A DNA stretch of 64,000 bases, from positions 62,001-126,000 of the forward strand of contig NZ_WHPF01000009.1 of the NCBI RefSeq assembly GCF_013106755.1, in the 5' to 3' direction. The notes under the pieces are model-generated. The model was not told the DNA's origin, searched no databases, and worked only from the letters and a program-made list of their open reading frames with translations. Positions 57,824-64,000 of this stretch are shown piece by piece (position 1 is the stretch's first letter; each line of letters begins with the position of its first letter). Source of the DNA: Limnovirga soli (GTDB lineage: Bacteria > Bacteroidota > Bacteroidia > Chitinophagales > Chitinophagaceae). Both the position numbers and the translations under genes were made by a program.

Positions 57824-58498
57824 CTATTCCCCGGTATAGGGGTCGCTTATTTTTTTTGACTCATAATTAATATCATCAAAATGTACTTCGCATTTTTCAC
57901 CAAGTGGAGATTGGGCCAAAAAGCCAATTCTTATTGGCTTAACAGTATTAAATTGTAAATGCCTGATCAATAACCAATTTTTACTGTCAATGGAATAGTA
58001 TAAAGTAATTACATTGTCGGCCCTGGCAATTTTATAATACACTTTGTTGCTGGTTATTTCGGCAGAATTGCAATCATCCGAAATGTCTTTGGTTACTACA
58101 CTCACCACCCTTCTGGCACCGGTATAGTCTTTTTCAAAACAAAATTTTATCCAGTGTAAACTATCCTCCATAAGCACAATGGCACCCCCATCCCATTTGC
58201 TTGAAAAGGAATGCTGGATGGAACTTGATAATACAAAATTTTGATCTGGCACAAACAACAGCTTTGGTGCATTATCCGTATTGTAGGTAACATTCGGGTC
58301 CCTAAACATATCTGTTTTTGGGCCGGCAACAATCGTAAGTGCATTGTTTTTTATGCTAAAACTCATTGGTTTTACCACCCATGAACATACATAAGGAATT
58401 GAACCCACGCTAAAAGAATCAGCTGTTTGGGCAAATGCGCAATTGGCAAACAAATGCAGCAATAAAAAAAGTGGCAAGTGTAATAAAAGTTTTTTCAT
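57824..58498 (-). CDS. exported DUF1349-type lectin-like protein
   Basis: 224 residues, signal peptide 1-23. A single concanavalin-like beta sandwich as in DUF1349 (DGGAIVLMEDSLHWIKFCFE; YYKIARADNVITLYYSIDSKNWLLIRHL; IGFLAQSPLGEKCEVHFDDINYE). These proteins are often beside sugar-active enzymes, but here there is none. Function unknown. Stand-alone gene between two mosaic repeats. Confidence 0.87.
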   Translation of the reverse strand: MKKLLLHLPLFLLLHLFANCAFAQTADSFSVGSIPYVCSWVVKPMSFSIKNNALTIVAGPKTDMFRDPNVTYNTDNAPKLLFVPDQNFVLSSSIQHSFSSKWDGGAIVLMEDSLHWIKFCFEKDYTGARRVVSVVTKDISDDCNSAEITSNKVYYKIARADNVITLYYSIDSKNWLLIRHLQFNTVKPIRIGFLAQSPLGEKCEVHFDDINYESKKISDPYTGE

Positions 58499-58628
58499 TG
58501 GCTTTTAATGTATTTAGTTGCTGCATCAAAGTTGGTATTTTTTATCAATATGTATGGTTTTTAACCCGGCGATTTTTAAGATTTAAACCATTGCTATTAG
58601 CCCAACTATTGTACCCAAATGCGGCATC

Positions 58629-58650
58629 CTTGCGTCGCACACTTGTACGG
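58629..58650 (+). repeat. mosaic intergenic repeat, copy 26 (last before the cassette array)
   Basis: Core plus ACTTGTACGG, then TTGGTAATGCTATGCAGC. No further copy occurs to the right edge. Confidence 0.88.
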
Positions 58651-58749
58651 TTGGTAATGCTATGCAGCTTTATCAAATACACGATAAAAAAATAAGACTG
58701 CCTAACACTTGCTTATTTTAGTAGTCGTTTCGGAGAAAACGGATGCTGC

Positions 58750-59214
58750 TTATTTACTTTTACTGCTGTCATAATCTGGAATAAAATGCTGTGTATAACA
58801 TGGGATGGCGCTCTGAAAAATTCCTTTTTGATATGCTTCAAAATGCAACGCTGAAAGTTTTTTAAATTCTTTCATCCTTAGTTTGTCCGCTTTTTTAAGC
58901 GTTATAAAATCATAAGTCGGTCTAAACAATAATACAATTTCAAGTTGATGGCAACTATCCGTCAAATCAATGGATGCCGATTCAAAACCTACAGCTGCAA
59001 TGGTTAATGATTTTGTGTAAACCGGAATGGGTATACTAAATAGGCCATTCATATCATACTTGGAGAATATGTTGGTATCGGAGTATTGAATAACAACTCC
59101 TAAAACAGGTTTTAATTCTCTATCAATCACTTTTCCGGTAATAATTTTGGTTTGTGCTTTCGCGGTAATTGTCAAAAATAAAACTGTGCTAAGTAGCATT
59201 ATGGTTCGTTGCAT
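58750..59214 (-). CDS. small exported protein with carboxypeptidase-regulatory-like domain
   Basis: 154 residues, signal peptide 1-20. The beta sandwich (ITGKVIDRELKPVLGVVIQYSDTNIFSKYDMNGLFSIPIPVYTKSLTIAAVGFE) is the CarboxypepD_reg-like fold common at the start of TonB receptors, here without a receptor. A basic helical tail follows (TLKKADKLRMKEFKKL). It adjoins the terminal attC-like site but has none on its own 3' side, so I place it outside the cassette array. Confidence 0.82.
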   Translation of the reverse strand: MQRTIMLLSTVLFLTITAKAQTKIITGKVIDRELKPVLGVVIQYSDTNIFSKYDMNGLFSIPIPVYTKSLTIAAVGFESASIDLTDSCHQLEIVLLFRPTYDFITLKKADKLRMKEFKKLSALHFEAYQKGIFQSAIPCYTQHFIPDYDSSKSK

Positions 59215-59244
59215 AATATTGAAGAGGTTAGGTGTTTAATTGGC

Positions 59245-59443
59245 TTGCAACGTCCAATCAATGAAGCAGTTGGGGAATGTTATTCCGTCCCTAATGGATT
59301 AATGCTGCTAAACTAAGTTACAAAAGATCATGATATATTCTAATGCTGCCCAGAATTCTTTCAGCCGGAACTGATGCTGGGATATTTGCTGCAGTTGAAG
59401 AATGTTATTCCTAAGCTCCAATTGGTGCAATGCACTGTTATGC
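59245..59443 (-). repeat. attC-like site 1 (terminal, 199 bp)
   Basis: Minus strand: GCATAAC box with AACA start, CACCAATTGGAG arm; the far arm ends CGTTGCAAGC. Arm pairing is weaker than in the other sites, so it looks decayed. It ends the array on its 3' side. Confidence 0.55.
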
Positions 59444-59501
59444 GAAAGCTTTCTTTCGCTTAAATCAGATATTTGTAGCTCCTTTTAGTTCCCTGCAAGC
59501 T

Positions 59502-59855
59502 TCATGGTTTCGGATTTATTAGTCTTACAATATTTAGAATAAGAATTAAAGGGAGATACAGATAAATTCCGAGTACAAAATACCCGATTTCGATATTCAT
59601 AATAGTGTCTGTGATATTATTGCTGTTTCCATCAACATAGTACCTTGTTTCCAAATAATTAGTTAGAAATCCTAAAATAATTGCAATTAACACTTGGATT
59701 ATCAGAAGTTGATTAAGTAAGCGCAAAAAAATATAGAAGTCAAAGTTCGAAAACCTTTTTGCTTTCCATATGTAAATTATCAATGGAAATAAGAATAACA
59801 GCGTAATTACTATTGTGGTCAAAATTTCAAAAGTTAAGATTAAGCTTGCGCGCAA
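59502..59855 (-). CDS. cassette gene: small membrane protein (about 107-118 aa)
   Basis: Three hydrophobic segments (LTTIVITLLFLFPLIIYIW; LLIIQVLIAIILGFLTNYL; IGYFVLGIYLYLPLILILNI), ends NPKP. No family recognised. There is no ATG: the frame opens with a TTG at 59855 that is the very first triplet of the cassette, and a second TTG at 59822 would give a protein starting just before the first membrane segment. The start is unresolved and the 5' end may have been trimmed at the recombination point. Confidence 0.55.
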   Translation of the reverse strand: MRASLILTFEILTTIVITLLFLFPLIIYIWKAKRFSNFDFYIFLRLLNQLLIIQVLIAIILGFLTNYLETRYYVDGNSNNITDTIMNIEIGYFVLGIYLYLPLILILNIVRLINPKP

Positions 59856-59981
59856 CGTTTTGGCGCTTGGCGAAGAAGCGGATTTGGGAGCACTAAACTT
59901 TCAACTTGCATTGAACTTAATTGGAAGCACAATGTTTCAATTAAGCAGTCAGCCCGCTTTTTTGCCAAACGCCTGTTATGG
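59850..59981 (-). repeat. attC-like site 2 (132 bp)
   Basis: Arms GGCGTTTGGCAAAAAAGCGG and GGCGCTTGGCGAAGAAGCGG (the latter as its complement) differ at three bases. Boxes CCATAAC at the start and GTTGCGC at the end on the minus strand. Confidence 0.75.
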
Positions 59982-60006
59982 CTCGTTTTTCTTTCGTCCG
60001 CATTCA

Positions 60007-60864
60007 TTATCTGTATGAAACATTGTCAAGCTGTCCACCCGAAACAGAAAATGACAAGACTTGATAGCAATCAACTGTTTTACCATCAACTGTCGCAGGT
60101 TGCCAATTTTGTGGCATTCTGTTTACGATTGCTAAAACCTGATTTGCATATGTTGCCAAATCTCCACGTCCTTTTGTAACTACTACAAAATTACCTGCTT
60201 TTCCTTCACAGTTTACCATAAAAGCAATAGATACTCTAAAAATAGATTCCTTAACTCTTTCATCTGTCAAAGGATTTGTCGAAAAATATTTTTTTAATTC
60301 GTCAAGTCCACTAGTAAATGTTGGGGTAGTTGTCGGTTTTGAAAGTTCTCCGAATTTTTCCTTTGCTAAAAAGTCGTCCACCAAATATATAGTCTTTGAA
60401 CAAGCGGTTACTTTCAAAATACTGTCGGCAGGGAAAACAACTACTTTAGGGATGTCGTCAATAGTCTTGAAAGAAAAACCAACAATTGCTTTTGGTTGTT
60501 CATACTCTGTTGTCAAAAAGTAAATGGTTGTTGTTTCCTTTTTTTGTTCGTAGGTCAATACTACCATTGTTTTACCTGTCTTATTTTTATAGTTAAATTT
60601 CATATCACCAATATGAATTCTATCTCCGTCCAAAGTTTTTAAACTATTCAAATAGGCACCAATTGCTTTCTCATCTGAACCAACTTTTATCGGGTTATTT
60701 AACTCAAAGCCAAATGTTTTGTCTGTTGAAACTACAGTAAGTTTCATAAATCTTTTGTCGCTGTCAAGATACTCTTGGCTGAAAGCATTCAATGAAAAAG
60801 TCGTAACCAAGATGGTTATTGCCGAAAGTTTTTTTAGTCTTGTCATACTGTTTTTGTTATTCAT
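60007..60864 (-). CDS. cassette gene: exported protein with TonB C-terminal-like domain
   Basis: 285 residues from the ATG at 60864, 23 bp inside the cassette; an internal ATG at 60846 (MTRLKKLSAI) is an alternative start. Signal peptide about 1-29. The middle part is unrecognised. The last 90 residues (FRVSIAFMVNCEGKAGNF; VLAIVNRMPQNWQPATVDGKTVDCYQVLSFSV) look like the C-terminal domain of Bacteroidota TonB-type proteins, but without membrane anchor or proline linker. A periplasmic protein of unknown role. Confidence 0.75.
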   Translation of the reverse strand: MNNKNSMTRLKKLSAITILVTTFSLNAFSQEYLDSDKRFMKLTVVSTDKTFGFELNNPIKVGSDEKAIGAYLNSLKTLDGDRIHIGDMKFNYKNKTGKTMVVLTYEQKKETTTIYFLTTEYEQPKAIVGFSFKTIDDIPKVVVFPADSILKVTACSKTIYLVDDFLAKEKFGELSKPTTTPTFTSGLDELKKYFSTNPLTDERVKESIFRVSIAFMVNCEGKAGNFVVVTKGRGDLATYANQVLAIVNRMPQNWQPATVDGKTVDCYQVLSFSVSGGQLDNVSYR

Positions 60865-60883
60865 TGTGTCGCTTTAAAATGAG

Positions 60884-61078
60884 CCATAACGAGCCGGGGC
60901 TTAGCGAAGTTGGGGATTTTCCAATTGTCCGCCCGGAACCGATGCTGATTTATAATTAAAATTTGAAGTTGCGTACAACTGCCCGGTGATGTTGTGTCGG
61001 CCCGAACCAATGATGATAATGAGAAAATGTTGAAGCTAAGTTTGTCTAGCCTCAATTTTGCTAAACCACCTGTTAGTA
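60884..61078 (-). repeat. attC-like site 3 (195 bp)
   Basis: Arms GGTTTAGCAAAATTGAGG and GGCTTAGCGAAGTTGGGG (complement of far arm). Contains GTCCGCCCGGAACCGATGCT, an internal block shared with site 4 on the plus strand. Confidence 0.78.
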
Positions 61079-61083
61079 GCCGT

Positions 61084-61644
61084 TCATTTCAGTCCCCCGA
61101 ATATTTGTTTCAGGTCAAATTCTTTAGTTTCGTAATTGTTCATTTGTTTGTTAAACATATTCTTCAGTCGTGCCCAAATTGTTACTTTTTCAAAATGATA
61201 AGTGTGTGAAAAACTATTACTTGTTTCGTTGTCGTAAAGAATGGACAACTTTGAATGTGAGAGTACTCCGTTTTTATAAAAAATTACCTCTTGTCCGTCT
61301 AACCCTTCATGAAGCTCAGTTAAAACACCCTCTTGATTTTGCTTAGTAAATTTAAGCCCTGGTCTTCCGTAGCTTTCATTGGAATTGAAGTCATGTTCAT
61401 TAAAATACTCAATTTGATTTTTATTCAGTCCCGGTGTTTTGTCGTTAAATGTGTGCAAATAAATTAGTCTGTCGTCTGATAAATAGCCAACCTGAAATGT
61501 AGTTTCTGTGTCTCCAATAAGTTGTCTATATATTTCAATATCGGTGTCACCTTTTCTAAAAGACTTGTCCAACCCGAATTGATTGTTTTTAGTTAGGGTT
61601 GCAAAAATAAATTCTTTCCAATTTTTGTATATGTCACTTGTCAT
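61084..61644 (-). CDS. cassette gene: hypothetical soluble protein (186 aa)
   Basis: Unrecognised. Start chosen at the ATG 61644 (MTSDIYKNWKEF), since the longer frame to 61821 runs through attC-like site 4. Mixed alpha/beta, many Asn/Asp/Lys, no signal peptide. The segment GVLTELHEGLDGQEVIFYKNG has a beta-hairpin look. Codon use is richer in A/T-ending codons than in the surrounding chromosome genes, consistent with a cassette origin. It lies 30 bp inside its cassette. Confidence 0.65.
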   Translation of the reverse strand: MTSDIYKNWKEFIFATLTKNNQFGLDKSFRKGDTDIEIYRQLIGDTETTFQVGYLSDDRLIYLHTFNDKTPGLNKNQIEYFNEHDFNSNESYGRPGLKFTKQNQEGVLTELHEGLDGQEVIFYKNGVLSHSKLSILYDNETSNSFSHTYHFEKVTIWARLKNMFNKQMNNYETKEFDLKQIFGGLK

Positions 61645-61668
61645 TTTAGGACTGTCTCGTTGAATGGC

Positions 61669-61866
61669 TACTAACGGGCAGGGCTTGCTGCAGGGCTGGA
61701 ATTCATTGCTCGTCCGCCCGGAACCGCTGCTGATTAAAGATATAAAAGTACAAGTTAACAAACAAAAGCCCAACGATGTTGGTCCAGCCCAGATGATGCA
61801 CAACAGCGATAAAATGCCCAATTGCTACAATGTCCAGCCAGCCTTGCAGCAAACCCAATGTTAGCG
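61669..61866 (-). repeat. attC-like site 4 (198 bp)
   Basis: Arms GGGTTTGCTGCAAGGCTGG and GGGCTTGCTGCAGGGCTGG (complement of far arm) differ at two of 19 bases. The stop codon of the preceding gene is 1 bp before the first box. Confidence 0.82.
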
Positions 61867-61867
61867 G

Positions 61868-62539
61868 TTAGGCCGTTTCCGTGTTGTTCGTCTTACGCGT
61901 TAACAATTCTGCATCTAGTGGTTTGTCAGTACCCACTATTGGTTTGATAATATATTGTCGAATTCCTTGGTCTTTTTGTCGTTCTTGCTTTTCGTACGCA
62001 GAATAAGGGTCAACAAACATAAATGGTTCATTAACTATAGTCCACATTCTCGAATTGTCTAGCGAAGTAATTATTTCGTTTTCTAGCAGTTTAGAATTTT
62101 CCGTTCTCAGAAACGCTATCATTCCTCTATTCGTCACATTAAATGCTCCTAAAACCTCAATATAGTTTCCAAGTTTTCTTGGCATTACATCAGACATAGT
62201 CCGTTCCATTGTTTCCTCAATATAAGAGCCTCCGAATCTTAATAAAATATCAAGCGATGAAATTTCTTCAAAAGGCGTGTCACTACCTTGTTGGTAAATT
62301 GCCAACCTGTGTGGAGTGTCTTTGTAATAGAGGTAGAATTTAAGTTTGCTTAGTTCACAAACTTCTTTTGCTAATTGAAACGGGATTTCTTCATCTAATA
62401 TTTGTCTGTCCTGTCTTTGAACAATTTCGTTTAAGTTGTCGTAATGTGATTTAAATTTTGCCCAACTATCTTTTGAAAGAACAGATTTCAAATTGTCTGT
62501 TTCGCTTCTAAATGCAGATATTAGTTCCCAAAATTTCAT
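61868..62539 (-). CDS. cassette gene: hypothetical protein (223 aa)
   Basis: Unrecognised soluble protein. N-terminal helical part (MKFWELISAFRSETDNLKSVLSKDSWAKF), then beta-rich segments (KFYLYYKDTPHRLAIYQQG; NYIEVLGAFNVTNRGMIAFLRTE) and a basic tail. No signal peptide or membrane helix. The ATG at 62539 is 33 bp inside the cassette. The stop touches attC-like site 4, as in compact integron cassettes. Confidence 0.7.
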   Translation of the reverse strand: MKFWELISAFRSETDNLKSVLSKDSWAKFKSHYDNLNEIVQRQDRQILDEEIPFQLAKEVCELSKLKFYLYYKDTPHRLAIYQQGSDTPFEEISSLDILLRFGGSYIEETMERTMSDVMPRKLGNYIEVLGAFNVTNRGMIAFLRTENSKLLENEIITSLDNSRMWTIVNEPFMFVDPYSAYEKQERQKDQGIRQYIIKPIVGTDKPLDAELLTRKTNNTETA

Positions 62540-62566
62540 AGTTGTTGTGATGTCGTGTCGGCTTAC

Positions 62567-62764
62567 CGCTAACGGCCAAGGGCTTGACGCAGGTGTGGGA
62601 TTAGAATTCCGTCTGCCCAGTACCGCTGCCGATTGAAAATATTTTGTTCAAGTTAAAAACTAAAGTTGAGAGTTGATCGTCAAGCCCGAACTGAAATTGA
62701 TTAGCGATATACCGCCCATTGTTCTTCCGTCCAGCCACACTTGCGCTCAAACCCACTGTTGCCT
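62567..62764 (-). repeat. attC-like site 5 (198 bp)
   Basis: Arms GGGTTTGAGCGCAAGTGTGG and GGGCTTGACGCAGGTGTGG (complement of far arm), one 1-nt bulge. First box AGGCAAC, last box GTTAGCG on the minus strand. Confidence 0.8.
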
Positions 62765-62773
62765 GCAGGCTTT

Positions 62774-63610
62774 CTACCATTTGTCAATCATTTGAATTAA
62801 GTCGGTCTTGCTATGAGGAATAGCCATGTATTTGCTAAGATCAGAAGGTTGAATTTTGGTTAGTTCTGTTCCGCTTAACAGTCTATGGGAAACTATTGGA
62901 TATTCTCCGTAGAAAACATGAGCATCGTTTATTTGAATTGGTTTAAGGGTTGGATATTTTAAAAGAGCATCAAAATTAATATCAACAGTTTGAGAAATAT
63001 AAGAATAAGGCGAAATCAAAAGTGTTTTTCCAAACAAGTCTATTGGACTTAAAAAGCCAGCCACCAATACTCTGGCAAAGCCATATTCATATCTACCAAT
63101 AGGGAAAGCGATTATATCTCCCTGCTTTGCATTTACATTTAACCTCTTAGAATTTAATTGCTCCTTTAACCATCCGAAATAGTTAGATGAACTTTCGGCT
63201 ACATATTTATTAACCCAATTTGTTATATCCTTATAACTGGAAATTTGACCATCCTCCAAGAAACTCCTAATAAAAGTCACATTGCGTTTATTATCATAGA
63301 CATTAATTCCGCCTCCATGAAAGGATCCTGAAAATTGTATCCCAGATCCCTTTATTTTTAAAATACGTTGCACTGTCATTTTCCGCTCCTTTCCCTTTGA
63401 TGTTTTAGGAAGTAGTATGTTTTTGTTTATCGTATTTATTTCGGTATCATATTCAAGATAGCCATACTTATAGTCGATAATTTTTACAATCTTGTCTTTA
63501 TTGAAATAGCCAACAACCGTCTCATTTAGAGATGTTCTTGTCCACGTCTCTTCAACGTGTGAAAGGCCCAAAAATGCTCGATTAATATTTGAAAGTTCGT
63601 AGGGTGTCAT
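62774..63610 (-). CDS. cassette gene: protein with Imm26-like immunity domain
   Basis: 278 residues from the ATG at 63610 (MTPYELSNINRAF), 14 bp inside the cassette; the longer frame from 63652 would start inside attC-like site 6 and is rejected. The central segment NAKQGDIIAFPIGRYEYGFARVLVAGF at about 163-189 resembles Imm26, an immunity family for polymorphic toxins. The N-terminal 150 residues are unrecognised. No toxin gene is adjacent, so it would be an orphan immunity protein. Domain call is by eye. Confidence 0.65.
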   Translation of the reverse strand: MTPYELSNINRAFLGLSHVEETWTRTSLNETVVGYFNKDKIVKIIDYKYGYLEYDTEINTINKNILLPKTSKGKERKMTVQRILKIKGSGIQFSGSFHGGGINVYDNKRNVTFIRSFLEDGQISSYKDITNWVNKYVAESSSNYFGWLKEQLNSKRLNVNAKQGDIIAFPIGRYEYGFARVLVAGFLSPIDLFGKTLLISPYSYISQTVDINFDALLKYPTLKPIQINDAHVFYGEYPIVSHRLLSGTELTKIQPSDLSKYMAIPHSKTDLIQMIDKW

Positions 63611-63618
63611 AAGCTTGC

Positions 63619-63749
63619 AGGCAACGGAAAAGTGTTTATGAAGTTGTGGCAATTGAAAAACTCCGGATCAATTAACCACAAAGGCAAAATAGCGATTTAA
63701 AGTTGAATGCTTAACGTCCAGCCACAATTTTATAAACACACTGTTAGCT
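63619..63749 (-). repeat. attC-like site 6 (131 bp)
   Basis: Arms AGTGTGTTTATAAAATTGTGG and AAGTGTTTATGAAGTTGTGG-like complement. First box AGCTAAC, last box GTTGCCT on the minus strand. Confidence 0.78.
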
Positions 63750-63782
63750 GCTGTTTTTATAGTCTTCGCTTTTTGTGTCAAG

Positions 63783-64000
63783 CTAAATCCAACCCAGTTC
63801 AATAAAATATTCTTTTGCGGATTGCTGAATTTTTTGTTTGTCTAGATGTAATTTTTTGTACTTGTCAAGAATGTCAAAAGAATTTATAATACTATTTGCA
63901 AGTATTACTTGTTTGCGCTCGATAGGTGCTGTCTTTACCTCTTGGTAATCTAACAATATATCCCAATACAAAGCCTTTTCTTTCTTGTCAAAATGATAGC
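63783..64000 (-). CDS. cassette gene: partial hypothetical protein, 5' end beyond window
   Basis: The frame stays open to the window edge (YHFDKKEKALYWDILLDYQEV at the visible start), so the TTG at 63971 is not a reliable start. Lys-rich helical C terminus (DKYKKLHLDKQKIQQSAKEYFIELGWI). Unrecognised. It precedes attC-like site 6 by 33 bp, showing that the array continues to the right. Confidence 0.6.
   Translation of the reverse strand, partial: YHFDKKEKALYWDILLDYQEVKTAPIERKQVILANSIINSFDILDKYKKLHLDKQKIQQSAKEYFIELGWI

Larger units (their letters stand above)
59245..64000 (-). mobile_element. integron-like gene cassette array (end of array; continues beyond window)
   Basis: Six co-oriented short genes alternate with six attC-like palindromes on the minus strand. 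Each site begins with an AACA box and ends with CGTTR. The first bases of each cassette are complementary to the first box of that cassette's own attC (for example GTTAGTAGC at 61668-61676 read on minus, with GCTACTAAC at 61072-61080), as expected for site-specific cassette capture. No integrase gene is in the window. Reading order places the array start to the right of 64000. The host's mosaic repeat is absent here. Confidence 0.75.

Noticed and set aside
112-58650. CRISPR array from the repeated TTGCGTCGCA sequence
   Set aside because: Copies are kilobases apart, in both orientations and separated by genes; there is no regular spacing and no cas gene.
61645-61821. Upstream extension of the 186-aa cassette gene
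   Set aside because: The extension is encoded by attC-like site 4 and its palindromic arm; the ATG at 61644 lies properly inside the cassette.
59245-64000. Polymorphic toxin or phage remnant explaining the small hypothetical genes
   Set aside because: No phage structural, recombinase or secretion genes are seen, and the palindromic boundaries with complementary box pairs fit cassettes better.
1-64000. tRNA or rRNA genes
   Set aside because: I looked for cloverleaf-like and conserved rRNA segments in the gaps and saw none; a covariance search could still find one.

Overview
The window looks like chromosomal DNA of a Bacteroidota bacterium, most likely of the Chitinophagaceae type. The evidence is AT-rich coding sequence, TAnnTTTG-type -7 promoter elements, a class III glutamine synthetase, DUF4407 and plug-domain envelope proteins, and the general gene content. 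No rRNA or tRNA genes, IS elements, transposases, recombinases or CRISPR arrays were seen.

Layout. 0.2-8.5 kb: envelope and housekeeping genes (LysE-type exporter, MtgA, guanylate kinase, an SDR enzyme, a UvrD/PcrA helicase, a helical protein of unknown function). 8.5-14.8 kb: a possible small RNA, a FIST sensor plus cytoplasmic hybrid histidine kinase operon, a Bax-inhibitor-like membrane protein, and an arsR-arsM-arsC operon with two visible operators. 14.8-25.6 kb: a GH78-like enzyme, class II and class III glutamine synthetases side by side, an OmpA-domain protein, an M23 peptidase, TspO, a thioesterase and a divergent Nramp transporter. 25.8-34 kb: an MG2/plug protein, DUF4407, YidC, a glycosyltransferase and an LpxH-like phosphoesterase. 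34.2-42.5 kb: a beta-mannan locus. GH26 mannanase, sodium/sugar symporter, GH130 phosphorylase and AGE-family 2-epimerase form one block; an AraC regulator and a SASA-type esterase are divergent. The steps run from mannan to mannobiose, to mannosyl-glucose, to mannose-1-phosphate plus glucose. 42.7-53 kb: a sugar-kinase/RapZ-C fusion with a MurU-like nucleotidyltransferase (amino-sugar recycling), the rimP-nusA-infB operon, a SurA-like foldase and a TPR protein. 53-59.2 kb: isocitrate dehydrogenase, a MacB-like permease, a DUF1349 protein and a small carboxypeptidase-regulatory-like protein.

Two signals go beyond ordinary annotation. First, from about 59.2 kb to the right edge the DNA is organised as an integron-like cassette array. 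Six short, unrelated, co-oriented genes are separated by six long imperfect palindromes with attC architecture: AACA at one end, CGTTR at the other, and each cassette's first bases complementary to the start of its own attC. No integrase is visible; if there is one, it should lie to the right of the window. One cassette encodes an Imm26-like immunity protein. Second, about 27 copies of a short mosaic repeat with a TTGCGTCGCA core sit in the intergenic gaps of the rest of the window, often as inverted pairs. None occurs inside a gene or inside the cassette array. The core is combined with at least four different tails.

RNA-level regulation is also suggested. There is a terminator-like hairpin between the rimP promoter and its start codon, and a pair of mutually exclusive hairpins upstream of infB.
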